Shown piece after piece: positions 16,711 to 25,746 of a stretch of 64,000 nucleotides of DNA. Numbering within the stretch: position 1 is the first letter of the stretch; each line of letters starts with the position of its first letter. A program made the position numbers and the translations under genes. The DNA is from CBDCOD01 sp965219665 (GTDB taxonomy: Bacteria; Pseudomonadota; Gammaproteobacteria; CAKMZV01). The notes below the pieces were generated by a model. The model was not told the DNA's origin and made no database searches. It worked only from the letters and a program-made list of their open reading frames with translations. The stretch spans positions 186,001 to 250,000 of the forward strand of contig CBDCOD010000024.1 of assembly GCA_965219665.1 (NCBI GenBank), read 5' to 3'.

Positions 16711-17202
16711 ATGTGGCAGTTTATTAAACACCAAATTAAAAGTTTTACGCTCTGGGAATTGCTCAAAGGCTTGGGTGTTACGGGGCGCTATTTGTTTAAG
16801 CGCAAAGCAACGATTCAATTTCCAGAGGAGCGCACGCCTCTATCGCCTCGCTTTCGTGGCAAGCATGCGCTGCGCCGCTACCCTAATGGAGAGGAACGCT
16901 GCATTGCCTGTAAATTATGTGAGGCAGTATGCCCTGCTAATGCGATTACCATTGAATCAGAGCAGCGAGAGGATGGTACACGCCGTACTACGCGCTATGA
17001 TATTGATATGTTTAAATGTATCTATTGTGGCTTTTGTGAAGAAGCATGTCCAGTGGATGCTATTGTAGAGACTCGTGTATTTGACTATCATTTTGAAGAC
17101 GGCAACTATCGGGTGATGACCAGAGAGTTGCTGTTGGAAATGGGCGACAAACATGAGGCGCAAATTGCAGCTGATCGTGCTGTCGAGGCTGCCTATCGTT
17201 AG
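16711..17202 (+). CDS. nuoI: NADH-quinone oxidoreductase subunit I
   Basis: A ferredoxin-like subunit with two 4Fe-4S clusters (N6a and N6b). The ligands are C64, C67, C70, C74 and C103, C106, C109, C113 (CIACKLCEAVC and CIYCGFCEEAC). 163 residues, with an amphipathic N-terminal helix that lies on the membrane. AAGGGGAG just upstream is a good ribosome-binding site. Confidence 0.97.
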   Translation: MWQFIKHQIKSFTLWELLKGLGVTGRYLFKRKATIQFPEERTPLSPRFRGKHALRRYPNGEERCIACKLCEAVCPANAITIESEQREDGTRRTTRYDIDMFKCIYCGFCEEACPVDAIVETRVFDYHFEDGNYRVMTRELLLEMGDKHEAQIAADRAVEAAYR

Positions 17203-17245
17203 GTGATTGGTGGCGCAAAATGATTAAATGAGATAATGAATAAGC

Positions 17246-17878
17246 ATGTTTGAGCAGTTACTTTTTTATGGATTTGCAGCCTTGACGGTGTTAGCAGCAG
17301 TGCTGTTAATTAGCGCCCGTAATCCGGTGCAGGCCGCCTTATTTTTGGTGCTGTGCTTTGTGTCGTGTGCAGGCATTTGGATTTTATTACATGCCGAATT
17401 TTTGGGTATCGTGCTTATACTGGTTTATGTTGGTGCCGTGATGGTTCTGTTTTTGTTTGTGATTATGATGTTAGATATCAATATCACGATATTGCGAGAA
17501 GGCTTTGCCAGTTATTTGCCCACGGGTATCGTGGTCTCACTGGTGATTCTGGTCGAATTTATCATTCTGTTTAATGCCGATTTGTTCACTAAGACACAGG
17601 CAGTTCAGATTGCAGGAGCCATTGTAGAAGGCTCCAATACGAAACAGTTGGGGCATTTGCTTTATACACAGTATTTGTATCCAGTGGAGTTAGCGGCGGT
17701 ACTATTAACCATAGCGATTGTAGCGGCAATCGCGCTGACCTTACGGCGCAGACCAGGGCACCAAGCGCGTTATCAAAATATTGCAGAGCAGGTCAAAGTA
17801 CAAGCTAAAGATCGGGTTAAAGTAGTGCAGATGGAAACAGATATTTCGCGTAAACATCCGCATCAAAAGGGCGAATAA
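17246..17878 (+). CDS. nuoJ: NADH-quinone oxidoreductase subunit J
   Basis: A membrane subunit with five transmembrane helices in the first 170 residues, including the conserved segment LVYVGAVMVLFLFVIMML on helix 3, which contains the pi-bulge region linked to proton pumping. A polar C-terminal tail of about 40 residues ends HPHQKGE. The gene follows nuoI by 43 bases and precedes nuoK by 2. Confidence 0.95.
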   Translation: MFEQLLFYGFAALTVLAAVLLISARNPVQAALFLVLCFVSCAGIWILLHAEFLGIVLILVYVGAVMVLFLFVIMMLDINITILREGFASYLPTGIVVSLVILVEFIILFNADLFTKTQAVQIAGAIVEGSNTKQLGHLLYTQYLYPVELAAVLLTIAIVAAIALTLRRRPGHQARYQNIAEQVKVQAKDRVKVVQMETDISRKHPHQKGE

Positions 17879-17880
17879 GT

Positions 17881-18186
17881 ATGGTGGGTTTAACAGAGGT
17901 TCTAATTTTTGGTGCAGTGCTGTTTACCGTCAGCATGGCAGGTATGTTTCTGAATAGGAAAAATGTTATTATGCTATTGCTGTGCATTGAACTTATGTTG
18001 CTGGCAATCAATACTAATCTGGTTGCCTTTTCTTTCTTTTTGGGGGATTTGCAGGGGCAAGTTTTTGTATTTTTTATCTTGACCGTAGCAGCAGCGGAGG
18101 CTGCTATTGGGCTGGCTATTTTGGTTGTACTATTCCGTGCTAAGCGTAGCATTAATGTCGCTGATTTGAATGTATTAAAAGGGTAA
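17881..18186 (+). CDS. nuoK: NADH-quinone oxidoreductase subunit K
   Basis: A 101-residue membrane subunit with three helices. Conserved acidic residues within the membrane, Glu in CIELMLLAIN and Glu in AAAEAAIGLAI, are present; both take part in proton transfer. It lies immediately after nuoJ and 3 bases before the GTG start of nuoL. Confidence 0.97.
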   Translation: MVGLTEVLIFGAVLFTVSMAGMFLNRKNVIMLLLCIELMLLAINTNLVAFSFFLGDLQGQVFVFFILTVAAAEAAIGLAILVVLFRAKRSINVADLNVLKG

Positions 18187-18189
18187 AAC

Positions 18190-20169
18190 GTGAGTTTGTA
18201 TAGTTGGAGTTTAGTCGTATTACTTTCGCCTTTGATAGGGTCGTTGGTGGCGGGCCTATTAGGGCGTAAAATAGGTCGAGTGGGCGCGCACAGTGCGGCG
18301 ATTGGATCGGTTGCATTGGCTATGCTTGGCTCTTTCGTGGTTTTTTATCAGGTGGTTATCCAAAAGGCAGGTGGGCTCAATGTCAACTTGTATGAGTGGG
18401 CGCGGGTTGGTGACTATGTGTTTGCAATTGGACTATTGATTGACTCCTTATCAGCTACCATGATGGTTGTGGTAACTTTTGTATCGCTGATGGTGCATAT
18501 TTATACGATTGGCTATATGGATCATGATGAAGACTACCCACACGATAATCCATATTATCAGCGCTTTTTTAGCTATATTGCCTTGTTTACCTTTGCCATG
18601 CTGACATTGGTTATGTCCAATAATTTCTTACAGCTCTTTTTTGGCTGGGAGGCAGTCGGTTTGGTGTCGTACTTGCTCATTGGCTTTTATATGAAGCGTC
18701 CTTCCGCTATTGCAGCAAATCTCAAGGCTTTCTTGGTTAACCGAGTAGGAGATTTTGGGTTTTTATTAGGGATTGCAGGGGTGCTGTTAGTTTTTGGTAC
18801 TTTAGATTATGCGGTATTTTTTCAAGCATTAGATAGTGAAGCAGCGCACAGTACATTAGAAGTTGTTGCCGGTGTTGAGTGGCTGGCGGTAACAGTGATT
18901 GGATTGCTCTTGTTTGTTGGTGCTATGGGTAAATCAGCGCAAATGCCCTTGCATGTGTGGTTGCCAGAGTCTATGGAAGGTCCAACGCCTATTTCAGCAT
19001 TGATTCATGCAGCAACCATGGTGACAGCGGGTATTTTTATGGTGGCGCGGCTTTCGCCATTATATGAATTATCAGAGGTCGCTTTGTCTACCATGCTGAT
19101 TATTGGTTCGTGCACCGCTCTATTTATGGGGATACTGGGCATTGTCCAGAATGATATTAAACGAGTGGTCGCATACTCCACGCTATCACAATTAGGCTAT
19201 ATGGTTGCCGCGTTGGGTGCATCTGCCTATGCTTTAGGCTTTTTTCATGTGGTTACGCATGCCTTTTTCAAAGCGCTCCTGTTCTTAGCAGCAGGTTCCG
19301 TTATTCTGGGTATGCACCATATGCAAGATATTCGCCAGATGGGGGGCTTAAGAAAGTATATGCCTATTACGTGGTTGTGTATGCTGGTGGGTTCCTTATC
19401 CCTTATTGGGATACCAGGCTTCTCTGGGTTCTTTTCTAAAGACTCGATTATTATTGCAATTTCGCATTCAGATCAATTTGGTGCAGGCTTTGCGTATTTT
19501 GCGGTGCTTGGCGGTGTTTTTATTACCGCGCTGTATTCATTTAGAATGTTTTTTATCGTATTTCATGGCAAGGAAAGCTCCCACGTACAACACCATACGC
19601 CGCATGAATCGCCTTGGGTGGTTACCTTACCCCTTATTATTTTGGCAGTGCCTTCTGTATTTATCGGCGCAATAGCAGTAGGAGACTGGGTATTTGGCAC
19701 GTATTTTGCCGATAGTATTTTTGTAGCACCTAATCACACTGCCTTGCAGAAGATGGCAGAAGACTATCATGGGGTAGCTGCTATGATTCAGCATGGCTTA
19801 GTAACCGCGCCGTTTTATCTGGCAGTTGCTGGGGTTGCTATGGCATGGTTCCTATTTGTACGTGCGCCACACATTCCGCAGCAGCTATCGGAGCGCTTCC
19901 AGTCTGTGCATCAATGGTTAAATAATGCTTATGGTTTTGATGCGCTCAATGACTGGTTATTTGTTGGTGGTTCAAAGCGCTTAGGGCAGGTGTTTTGGCA
20001 AGTAGGTGATGTGCGGGTGATTGATGATGGTATTGTTAATGCTGGATCTAAAGGCGTAGCAGCTATAGCAGGTTCTATACGCCACTGGCAAACAGGTTAC
20101 TTATACCATTATATTTTTGTAACGATTATTGGGCTGATGGCGATGCTATCATGGCTCCTTTTGGTTTAA
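18190..20169 (+). CDS. nuoL: NADH-quinone oxidoreductase subunit L
   Basis: An antiporter-like proton-pumping subunit, 659 residues, with many transmembrane helices and the long lateral helix at the C-terminus. Signature segments are FFGWEAVGLVSYLLIGF and LPESMEGPTPISALIHAATMV (about residues 258-278), with the broken-helix His/Lys pattern after it. The start is GTG at 18190, which gives the expected MSLYSW N-terminus 3 bases after nuoK. Confidence 0.96.
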   Translation: MSLYSWSLVVLLSPLIGSLVAGLLGRKIGRVGAHSAAIGSVALAMLGSFVVFYQVVIQKAGGLNVNLYEWARVGDYVFAIGLLIDSLSATMMVVVTFVSLMVHIYTIGYMDHDEDYPHDNPYYQRFFSYIALFTFAMLTLVMSNNFLQLFFGWEAVGLVSYLLIGFYMKRPSAIAANLKAFLVNRVGDFGFLLGIAGVLLVFGTLDYAVFFQALDSEAAHSTLEVVAGVEWLAVTVIGLLLFVGAMGKSAQMPLHVWLPESMEGPTPISALIHAATMVTAGIFMVARLSPLYELSEVALSTMLIIGSCTALFMGILGIVQNDIKRVVAYSTLSQLGYMVAALGASAYALGFFHVVTHAFFKALLFLAAGSVILGMHHMQDIRQMGGLRKYMPITWLCMLVGSLSLIGIPGFSGFFSKDSIIIAISHSDQFGAGFAYFAVLGGVFITALYSFRMFFIVFHGKESSHVQHHTPHESPWVVTLPLIILAVPSVFIGAIAVGDWVFGTYFADSIFVAPNHTALQKMAEDYHGVAAMIQHGLVTAPFYLAVAGVAMAWFLFVRAPHIPQQLSERFQSVHQWLNNAYGFDALNDWLFVGGSKRLGQVFWQVGDVRVIDDGIVNAGSKGVAAIAGSIRHWQTGYLYHYIFVTIIGLMAMLSWLLLV

Positions 20170-20281
20170 GAAGCATGCAAGCTGTACAGACGCAAATAAG
20201 TGCAATACCTTTGATTTTGCTAGAGCAAAAAATGATTGTAATACGGCTGAAAAGAGTAGCGTAAGGATATAGACAAATAAT

Positions 20282-21796
20282 ATGGGTTTTCCGATTTTAT
20301 CTTTATTGATTTTTGCACCAGTGGCAGCGGCGATTGCCTGCTTGCTGTGCGGCGATCAGCGCGCGCAATTAGCGCGCTATATTGCCGTAGGTTCTAGTGC
20401 AGTGATATTTTTTGTGTCATTATTACTGTATACGTATTTTGACACCAGCACAGCACAGATGCAGTTTGTTGAGCGCATGCCATGGATTAATACTTTCAAT
20501 ATTGAGTATTATTTGGGTATAGATGGCTTGTCTATGCCCCTTATTATTTTGTCCACATTCTCTACGTTTATTGCTATCCTTTCGGCATGGGATGTCATTA
20601 AAGATCGTGCTGCGCAGTACATGGCAGCTTTTCTCATGCTCGAAGGCATGATGGTGGGCGTTTTTGCTGCTTTAGATGCCATTTTGTTTTATGTTTTTTG
20701 GGAAGCATTACTTATCCCCATGTTTTTGATTATCGGTATTTGGGGCGGTCCCAATAGAGTGTATGCGACGATTAAATTTTTCTTATACACCTTTTTTGGC
20801 TCTGTATTTATGCTGGTGGCATTTATCTACTTGTTTTCACAAACGGACAGCTTTTCCATAGAGGTCTTTCATGATACACCGCTGAGCATGCTTGCGCAGA
20901 CGTGGATATTTTTTGCATTTTTCGCTGCTTTTGCTGTAAAAATACCAATGGTTCCGGTGCATACTTGGCTGCCGGATGCACACGTTGAAGCACCAACGGC
21001 GGGTTCGGTTATTCTGGCTGCTGTTCTATTAAAAATGGGCGGCTATGGTTTTGTACGTTTTAGTATGCCGATTGTGCCAGATGCTGCACAGGCGTATGAC
21101 TGGTTTATGATTGCGCTCTCATTAGTTGCTATTATTTATATTGGCTTCATTGCTTTAGTGCAGCAGGATATGAAAAAATTAGTTGCTTATTCCTCTATTT
21201 CACATATGGGCTTTGTAACCTTGGGGCTTTTTATTATTTGGGCTTTAGATGCACAAAATAGCGATCCCTCAGCTGCTCAGTTAGGTATTGAAGGGGCGAT
21301 GATGCAAATGATTTCGCATGGTTTTATCTCCGCAGCCATGTTTTTAGGGATAGGCGTGCTATACGATAGAGTGCATTCGCGTCAAATTAAGGATTATGGT
21401 GGTGTTGTTAATGTTATGCCGCGCTTTGGTTTGTTTGCCGTATTATTTGCGATGGCGAATGCAGGGTTGCCAGGTACTTCAGGGTTTGTTGGGGAGTTTA
21501 TGGTTATTTTGGCTGCATTTCAAGCCAATTTCTGGTACGGTTTTTTAGCAGCGATAACGCTTATTCTCGGGGCAAGTTATACACTGTGGATGGTCAAGCG
21601 AGTTATGTACGGTACTGTGGTGCATGATGTAGTTCACACCATGAAGGATTTATGTGCTCGGGAATTATTTATTATGATTGTGCTTGCATTGTTAGTAGTG
21701 GTTTTTGGTGTGTGGCCAGATCCGATTATTGAGGTAATGCATGCTTCTGTTAAGCAGTTAATTGAGCAATCTTTTACAACAAAGGTGATTGAATGA
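20282..21796 (+). CDS. nuoM: NADH-quinone oxidoreductase subunit M
   Basis: The second antiporter-like subunit, 504 residues and about 14 helices. FYVFWEALLIPMFLIIGIWGG contains the key membrane Glu, and LPDAHVEAPTAGSVILA and VAYSSISHMGFV are hallmark motifs. A 112-base gap separates it from nuoL. Its TGA overlaps the ATG of the following lipoprotein gene (ATGA at 21793), so the inserted gene is coupled to it. Confidence 0.96.
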   Translation: MGFPILSLLIFAPVAAAIACLLCGDQRAQLARYIAVGSSAVIFFVSLLLYTYFDTSTAQMQFVERMPWINTFNIEYYLGIDGLSMPLIILSTFSTFIAILSAWDVIKDRAAQYMAAFLMLEGMMVGVFAALDAILFYVFWEALLIPMFLIIGIWGGPNRVYATIKFFLYTFFGSVFMLVAFIYLFSQTDSFSIEVFHDTPLSMLAQTWIFFAFFAAFAVKIPMVPVHTWLPDAHVEAPTAGSVILAAVLLKMGGYGFVRFSMPIVPDAAQAYDWFMIALSLVAIIYIGFIALVQQDMKKLVAYSSISHMGFVTLGLFIIWALDAQNSDPSAAQLGIEGAMMQMISHGFISAAMFLGIGVLYDRVHSRQIKDYGGVVNVMPRFGLFAVLFAMANAGLPGTSGFVGEFMVILAAFQANFWYGFLAAITLILGASYTLWMVKRVMYGTVVHDVVHTMKDLCARELFIMIVLALLVVVFGVWPDPIIEVMHASVKQLIEQSFTTKVIE

Positions 21797-23943
21797 GAGC
21801 AATGAACATATATGTTTTTCTATTAATCGGAGGTTTGCTACTGAGTGGGTGTGGTCGATACGGTATATCAGGGTCTGGTTACGATGACGATAGCATCGTT
21901 TCCAATACAACAGCTAGCACAACCATAGAAACGGCCATTGCCTTGCGCTCGGTTGATAGTACAGAGTTTGAAGAGACTTATAAAACCAGCTTAGAGTTAT
22001 ATGATAGTAGCATTAGTGTTTTGGCTGGAGGTGTTCTGGAAGATGCTGACGGTGTTGTTGCACTTCCTGTCTTTGCATCAGCGGATGATAGTGCAGCAAG
22101 CAATGAGGCGGCATTTTCTCGAGCGAATACGCAAGAGCAGGGGGTTGACGAATTAGACCGTATGCGTGTTATTCAGCAGCAAGCCACTTCAGTCATCGCA
22201 TTAGCACGAGTTTATGATGGCTATGGTGACTTTTTTATAGCAGAATCTGGTGTACAAACCACCAACCAGCAGACCTACAATGGGGTTGATTTTTGGGAAA
22301 TACAACAAAATACGGCAGTAAAAACGGCTTCTATAACAACCAGTTTTGCAGTAAAAGGGCTCTACCAATATACCACGCAAAGCACCTCACATATATTTGC
22401 ACTTTCTGGGAGTAACTTTGCTTGGGGTGATTGGTTTACGTGGTGGGGTTATGGGGGGCAACGCCGCCTATCAATCAGTCATTTAAATCCCATTGAACCT
22501 GCCGCGCTCAATAATATAGCAATAGATGGTACTCTGATTTCTTCCAGAAGAATTGACAATCATTTGTACCTGGTTAGTCGCTATGCACCTAATATATCCA
22601 GTCGCATTCCACACCCGTATTCAGCCAATGAGCAACACCGTCGCAACAATCGTGCGTGGATTCGCGATGCAAATTTGGCCGATCTCATGCCCACTATGAC
22701 TATTAATGGCACAACAAGTGCTCTAACAACAGAAGCATGTTTAGTTTCTCCTTATGCGGATAGCAGGGTAGGGTATATCATCAGTATGAGCCACATCGAT
22801 CTCAATGATCCAACGCAAGTGAGTACAATCTGCTACACAGGGAGTGCGCGGGTGCTTTATGCCTCAGAAAATGCACTGTATGTAGGGAGTTCTCGCTATA
22901 GTCAAGGTGACTATAACAGTCGCATTGAAACGACTGAAATCCACCGTTTTGCCTTAGAACCAACTGGTGCGCGCTATACAGGTTCTGCCCAAGTATTAGG
23001 TGGGTTAGGGTGGAATGCGCAACAAGCCGCTTTTCGGCTGGCTGAGCGTGACGGGCACCTATTAGTGGTAAGTTATCTTTCCCAAAGAGCACGTGACATA
23101 TTAGTTAATAGCACGAACACGGGCGGATTTTATATTAATGCAGATGCTCCCTCACCTACAATGCTGTCTGTTTTTGAAATTGGTGACACCGCCATGACTT
23201 TAGTCAATCAGTTGCCCAATGCTGCCGCGCCTGATCCGATTGGTAAGCCAGATGATCGAATTTATGGCGTGCGCTTTACGCAAGATGAACTATTTATAGT
23301 AACATTTGATCGCATAGACCCCTTGTATCGGATTGATATTAGTGAGGTAGGCTCGCCTATCCAGACAGCTGCTTTAGAAATTGATGGGGTCTCAGACTAC
23401 TTACATCCCTTAGGGAATGGACTGCTGTTGGGGGTAGGCTACGATACAACTAATATTCTATCCGTTAATACCACGCTCACCATACGGCAGGGAGTGAAAT
23501 TGTCTTTATTCCGTACGGACGCTGTTGGTGAAGTGTCTGAATTAGAGACGGTAGTTATTGGTGAACAAGGCAGTTATTCACCTGCTGCAGTGAATCATTT
23601 GGCTTTTCAAGCTTTTGCTGTTCCGCAAGACCCGCATATAGTACGCTTTTCGCTCCCAATCCAAGTGAACGACAATTCTGGTGACCCGTCCACTGCTGAG
23701 GATGACTGCTCTGGGAGGACACGCTATAGCCGCTGGTATCAAACTGCACTGTTCGTTTATGAGGTAGATACTGAGCAGCCAAATCCTACGCTTACACAGC
23801 GCGATAAAATTGTTGCAGCAACGCGTAGCAATTGTGATGGCTCACGGCAACGCTCTGCCTATCATGATAGAAGTATTTTGTCTGAAAATGCAACATACTA
23901 TATCCATCAAAACGCCATTCTTTCCAGCGATCTCATTCCCTAA
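21793..23943 (+). CDS. Lipoprotein with C-terminal beta-propeller domain, inserted between nuoM and nuoN
   Basis: The N-terminus is a lipoprotein signal (hydrophobic residues 5-18, lipobox LLSGC with C20), so the mature protein is probably anchored in the outer membrane or on the periplasmic face. The conserved entry NTQEQGVDELDRM (about residues 111-123) fits the secreted beta-propeller family (Beta_propel, PF09826 from memory). Downstream there are repeating beta-strand blocks with Gly-Asp turns up to residue 716. It has no link to complex I that I know of, yet it shares a 4-base overlap with nuoM and lies 11 bases before nuoN. Ligand and role are unknown. Two ATGs are possible (21793 or 21802); both keep the signal peptide. 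Confidence 0.8.
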   Translation: MRAMNIYVFLLIGGLLLSGCGRYGISGSGYDDDSIVSNTTASTTIETAIALRSVDSTEFEETYKTSLELYDSSISVLAGGVLEDADGVVALPVFASADDSAASNEAAFSRANTQEQGVDELDRMRVIQQQATSVIALARVYDGYGDFFIAESGVQTTNQQTYNGVDFWEIQQNTAVKTASITTSFAVKGLYQYTTQSTSHIFALSGSNFAWGDWFTWWGYGGQRRLSISHLNPIEPAALNNIAIDGTLISSRRIDNHLYLVSRYAPNISSRIPHPYSANEQHRRNNRAWIRDANLADLMPTMTINGTTSALTTEACLVSPYADSRVGYIISMSHIDLNDPTQVSTICYTGSARVLYASENALYVGSSRYSQGDYNSRIETTEIHRFALEPTGARYTGSAQVLGGLGWNAQQAAFRLAERDGHLLVVSYLSQRARDILVNSTNTGGFYINADAPSPTMLSVFEIGDTAMTLVNQLPNAAAPDPIGKPDDRIYGVRFTQDELFIVTFDRIDPLYRIDISEVGSPIQTAALEIDGVSDYLHPLGNGLLLGVGYDTTNILSVNTTLTIRQGVKLSLFRTDAVGEVSELETVVIGEQGSYSPAAVNHLAFQAFAVPQDPHIVRFSLPIQVNDNSGDPSTAEDDCSGRTRYSRWYQTALFVYEVDTEQPNPTLTQRDKIVAATRSNCDGSRQRSAYHDRSILSENATYYIHQNAILSSDLIP

Positions 23944-23954
23944 GTACCTGTTTT

Positions 23955-25376
23955 ATGTTTCTTGTTCCTGAAATTATTATTCTTATTGCTGCCCTGTCAG
24001 CACTGATGGCAGAAGTGTTTGTTGGCAAACGCTATCCAATGCTCGCCTACTTTATTGCGCAGATTACCTTTGTAGTTGTATTCATTTGGACGGTGATTTA
24101 TGGAGTAGATTCTCGGATAGCTTTCTTTGATGGTGGTTTTATAAGAGATCAGTTTGGTGATGTGCTGAAGTTAGTGATATACGCCATAACCGCCCTAACG
24201 TTGATCTATTCGCAGCGCTACCTTATTGATAGAGGGATGATGCGTGGAGAATTTTATGCCATGATTCTATTCGCTGTTTTAGGTATGCAGGTGCTCATAT
24301 CCGCTGGTAATTTACTGACTATTTACATGGGGTTAGAGATTATGTCCTTGTCCATCTATGCTTTAGTTGCTTGGCGTCGACAAGTTTTAACGGTGACCGA
24401 AGCAGCGATGAAATACTTTGTTCTGGGGTCAATAGCCTCCGGCATGTTGCTCTATGGCATGTCTTTGGTTTATGGCGCAACGGGTAGTTTATCGATATCT
24501 ACCATTGCCTATGAAGTCATTGCACAGGGGTTGACCTCCACATTAGTTTTTCAGTTTGGCTTGGTATTCCTGTTAGTGGGTGTAGCATTTAAGGTAGGTC
24601 TAGTTCCCTTTCACATGTGGATGCCCGATGTATATCAAGGTGCACCCAGCACTGTAACACTTTTTATAGCAACCGCCTCTAAATTAGCCGCCTTCTCTAT
24701 GCTCATTCGGTTATGGGTGGAAGCGTTAGGCACTACCTTAGAGAGTGTGCAGACTTTGCTTATTGTGTTGGCCGTTCTCTCTATCATCATTGGGAATGTT
24801 ATTGCCATTGCGCAACATAATCTCAAGCGTATGCTTGCTTACTCGGCCATTGCACACATGGGATTCATGTTGTTAGGAATCTTATCAGGCAGTCAAGAGG
24901 GCTATGCTGCTGCGATGTATTATGCTATCATTTATGCGGTTATGGGAACTGCTGGCTTTGGTTTACTAACTATTTTGGCGGATAAATCCAGTGAGCGTGA
25001 TACCTTTGACGACATCCAAGGCTTAGCAACTCAATCACCATGGTTAGCAGCCCTCATGTTGGTGGTGATGTTCTCTATGGCAGGCATCCCACCAACGGTT
25101 GGGTTTTATGCTAAATTAACGGTATTGCAGGCAGTTATTCAGGCTGATTTAGTATGGCTTGCAATCTTGGCAGTAGTGTTTTCCGTGGTTGGCGCTTTCT
25201 ACTATCTGCGTGTTATCAAGAAAATGTTTTTTGATCAATCTAAAAGAGATACCCCTATTCCTTCTCTGCCTGTTTCTGTAAAACTTTTTGCAACGGCAAA
25301 TGTTGCAGCTTTAGTCCTTTTTGGCATATTCCCAGAACCTATCATTAGATGGTGTCAGGCGGCATTTGGTCTGTAG
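23955..25376 (+). CDS. nuoN: NADH-quinone oxidoreductase subunit N
   Basis: The third antiporter-like subunit, 473 residues and about 14 helices. MWMPDVYQGAPSTVTLF (about residues 220-236) and LAYSAIAHMGFMLLG are hallmark segments. It closes the complex I operon after the inserted lipoprotein gene. Confidence 0.96.
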   Translation: MFLVPEIIILIAALSALMAEVFVGKRYPMLAYFIAQITFVVVFIWTVIYGVDSRIAFFDGGFIRDQFGDVLKLVIYAITALTLIYSQRYLIDRGMMRGEFYAMILFAVLGMQVLISAGNLLTIYMGLEIMSLSIYALVAWRRQVLTVTEAAMKYFVLGSIASGMLLYGMSLVYGATGSLSISTIAYEVIAQGLTSTLVFQFGLVFLLVGVAFKVGLVPFHMWMPDVYQGAPSTVTLFIATASKLAAFSMLIRLWVEALGTTLESVQTLLIVLAVLSIIIGNVIAIAQHNLKRMLAYSAIAHMGFMLLGILSGSQEGYAAAMYYAIIYAVMGTAGFGLLTILADKSSERDTFDDIQGLATQSPWLAALMLVVMFSMAGIPPTVGFYAKLTVLQAVIQADLVWLAILAVVFSVVGAFYYLRVIKKMFFDQSKRDTPIPSLPVSVKLFATANVAALVLFGIFPEPIIRWCQAAFGL

Positions 25377-25393
25377 TTGGCGCATTTTTTAAT

Positions 25394-25687
25394 ATGTCTG
25401 GTGGAATAATAATCGGTTTGTTGCTGTGCTTGGTCTTGGCAAATTTGCCGTGGCTAAGTGACCGGTTTTTGCTACTCGGTGAAGTGCTGCCACAAAAAAA
25501 GCGCTGGCTATGGCGGCTAATGCAGTGGGGAATATATTTAATTGCTGCTGCGGCTATTATGTTCGGCTTAGAGCGCTATTACACAGGCAAGAATACAGAG
25601 CAGGATTGGGAACTCATAGTGAGCGCTCTATTGCTATTTATCATTTTTGCCTTTCCAGGTTTTATTTACCGCCTATACAAAAAATAA
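25394..25687 (+). CDS. DUF2818-like small membrane protein
   Basis: A 97-residue protein with three hydrophobic helices (about 5-22, 48-68, 76-93). Sequence and position directly after nuoN fit the DUF2818 family, which I know chiefly from betaproteobacterial nuo loci and whose function is not established. ATG at 25394 is preferred because the earlier in-frame ATG (25349) lies within nuoN and would add residues that only translate the nuoN end. No strong ribosome-binding site is seen, so coupling to nuoN is possible. Confidence 0.7.
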   Translation: MSGGIIIGLLLCLVLANLPWLSDRFLLLGEVLPQKKRWLWRLMQWGIYLIAAAAIMFGLERYYTGKNTEQDWELIVSALLLFIIFAFPGFIYRLYKK

Positions 25688-25746
25688 TTGAGTAAGACCC
25701 ATACAGGTTTTACACATAGATTGCTTACATATATTGGAGTTACACA

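Noticed and set aside
20175..20264. 29-residue open frame in the nuoL-nuoM gap
   Set aside because: It is open but has no ribosome-binding site, no hydrophobic pattern and no coupling to either neighbour.
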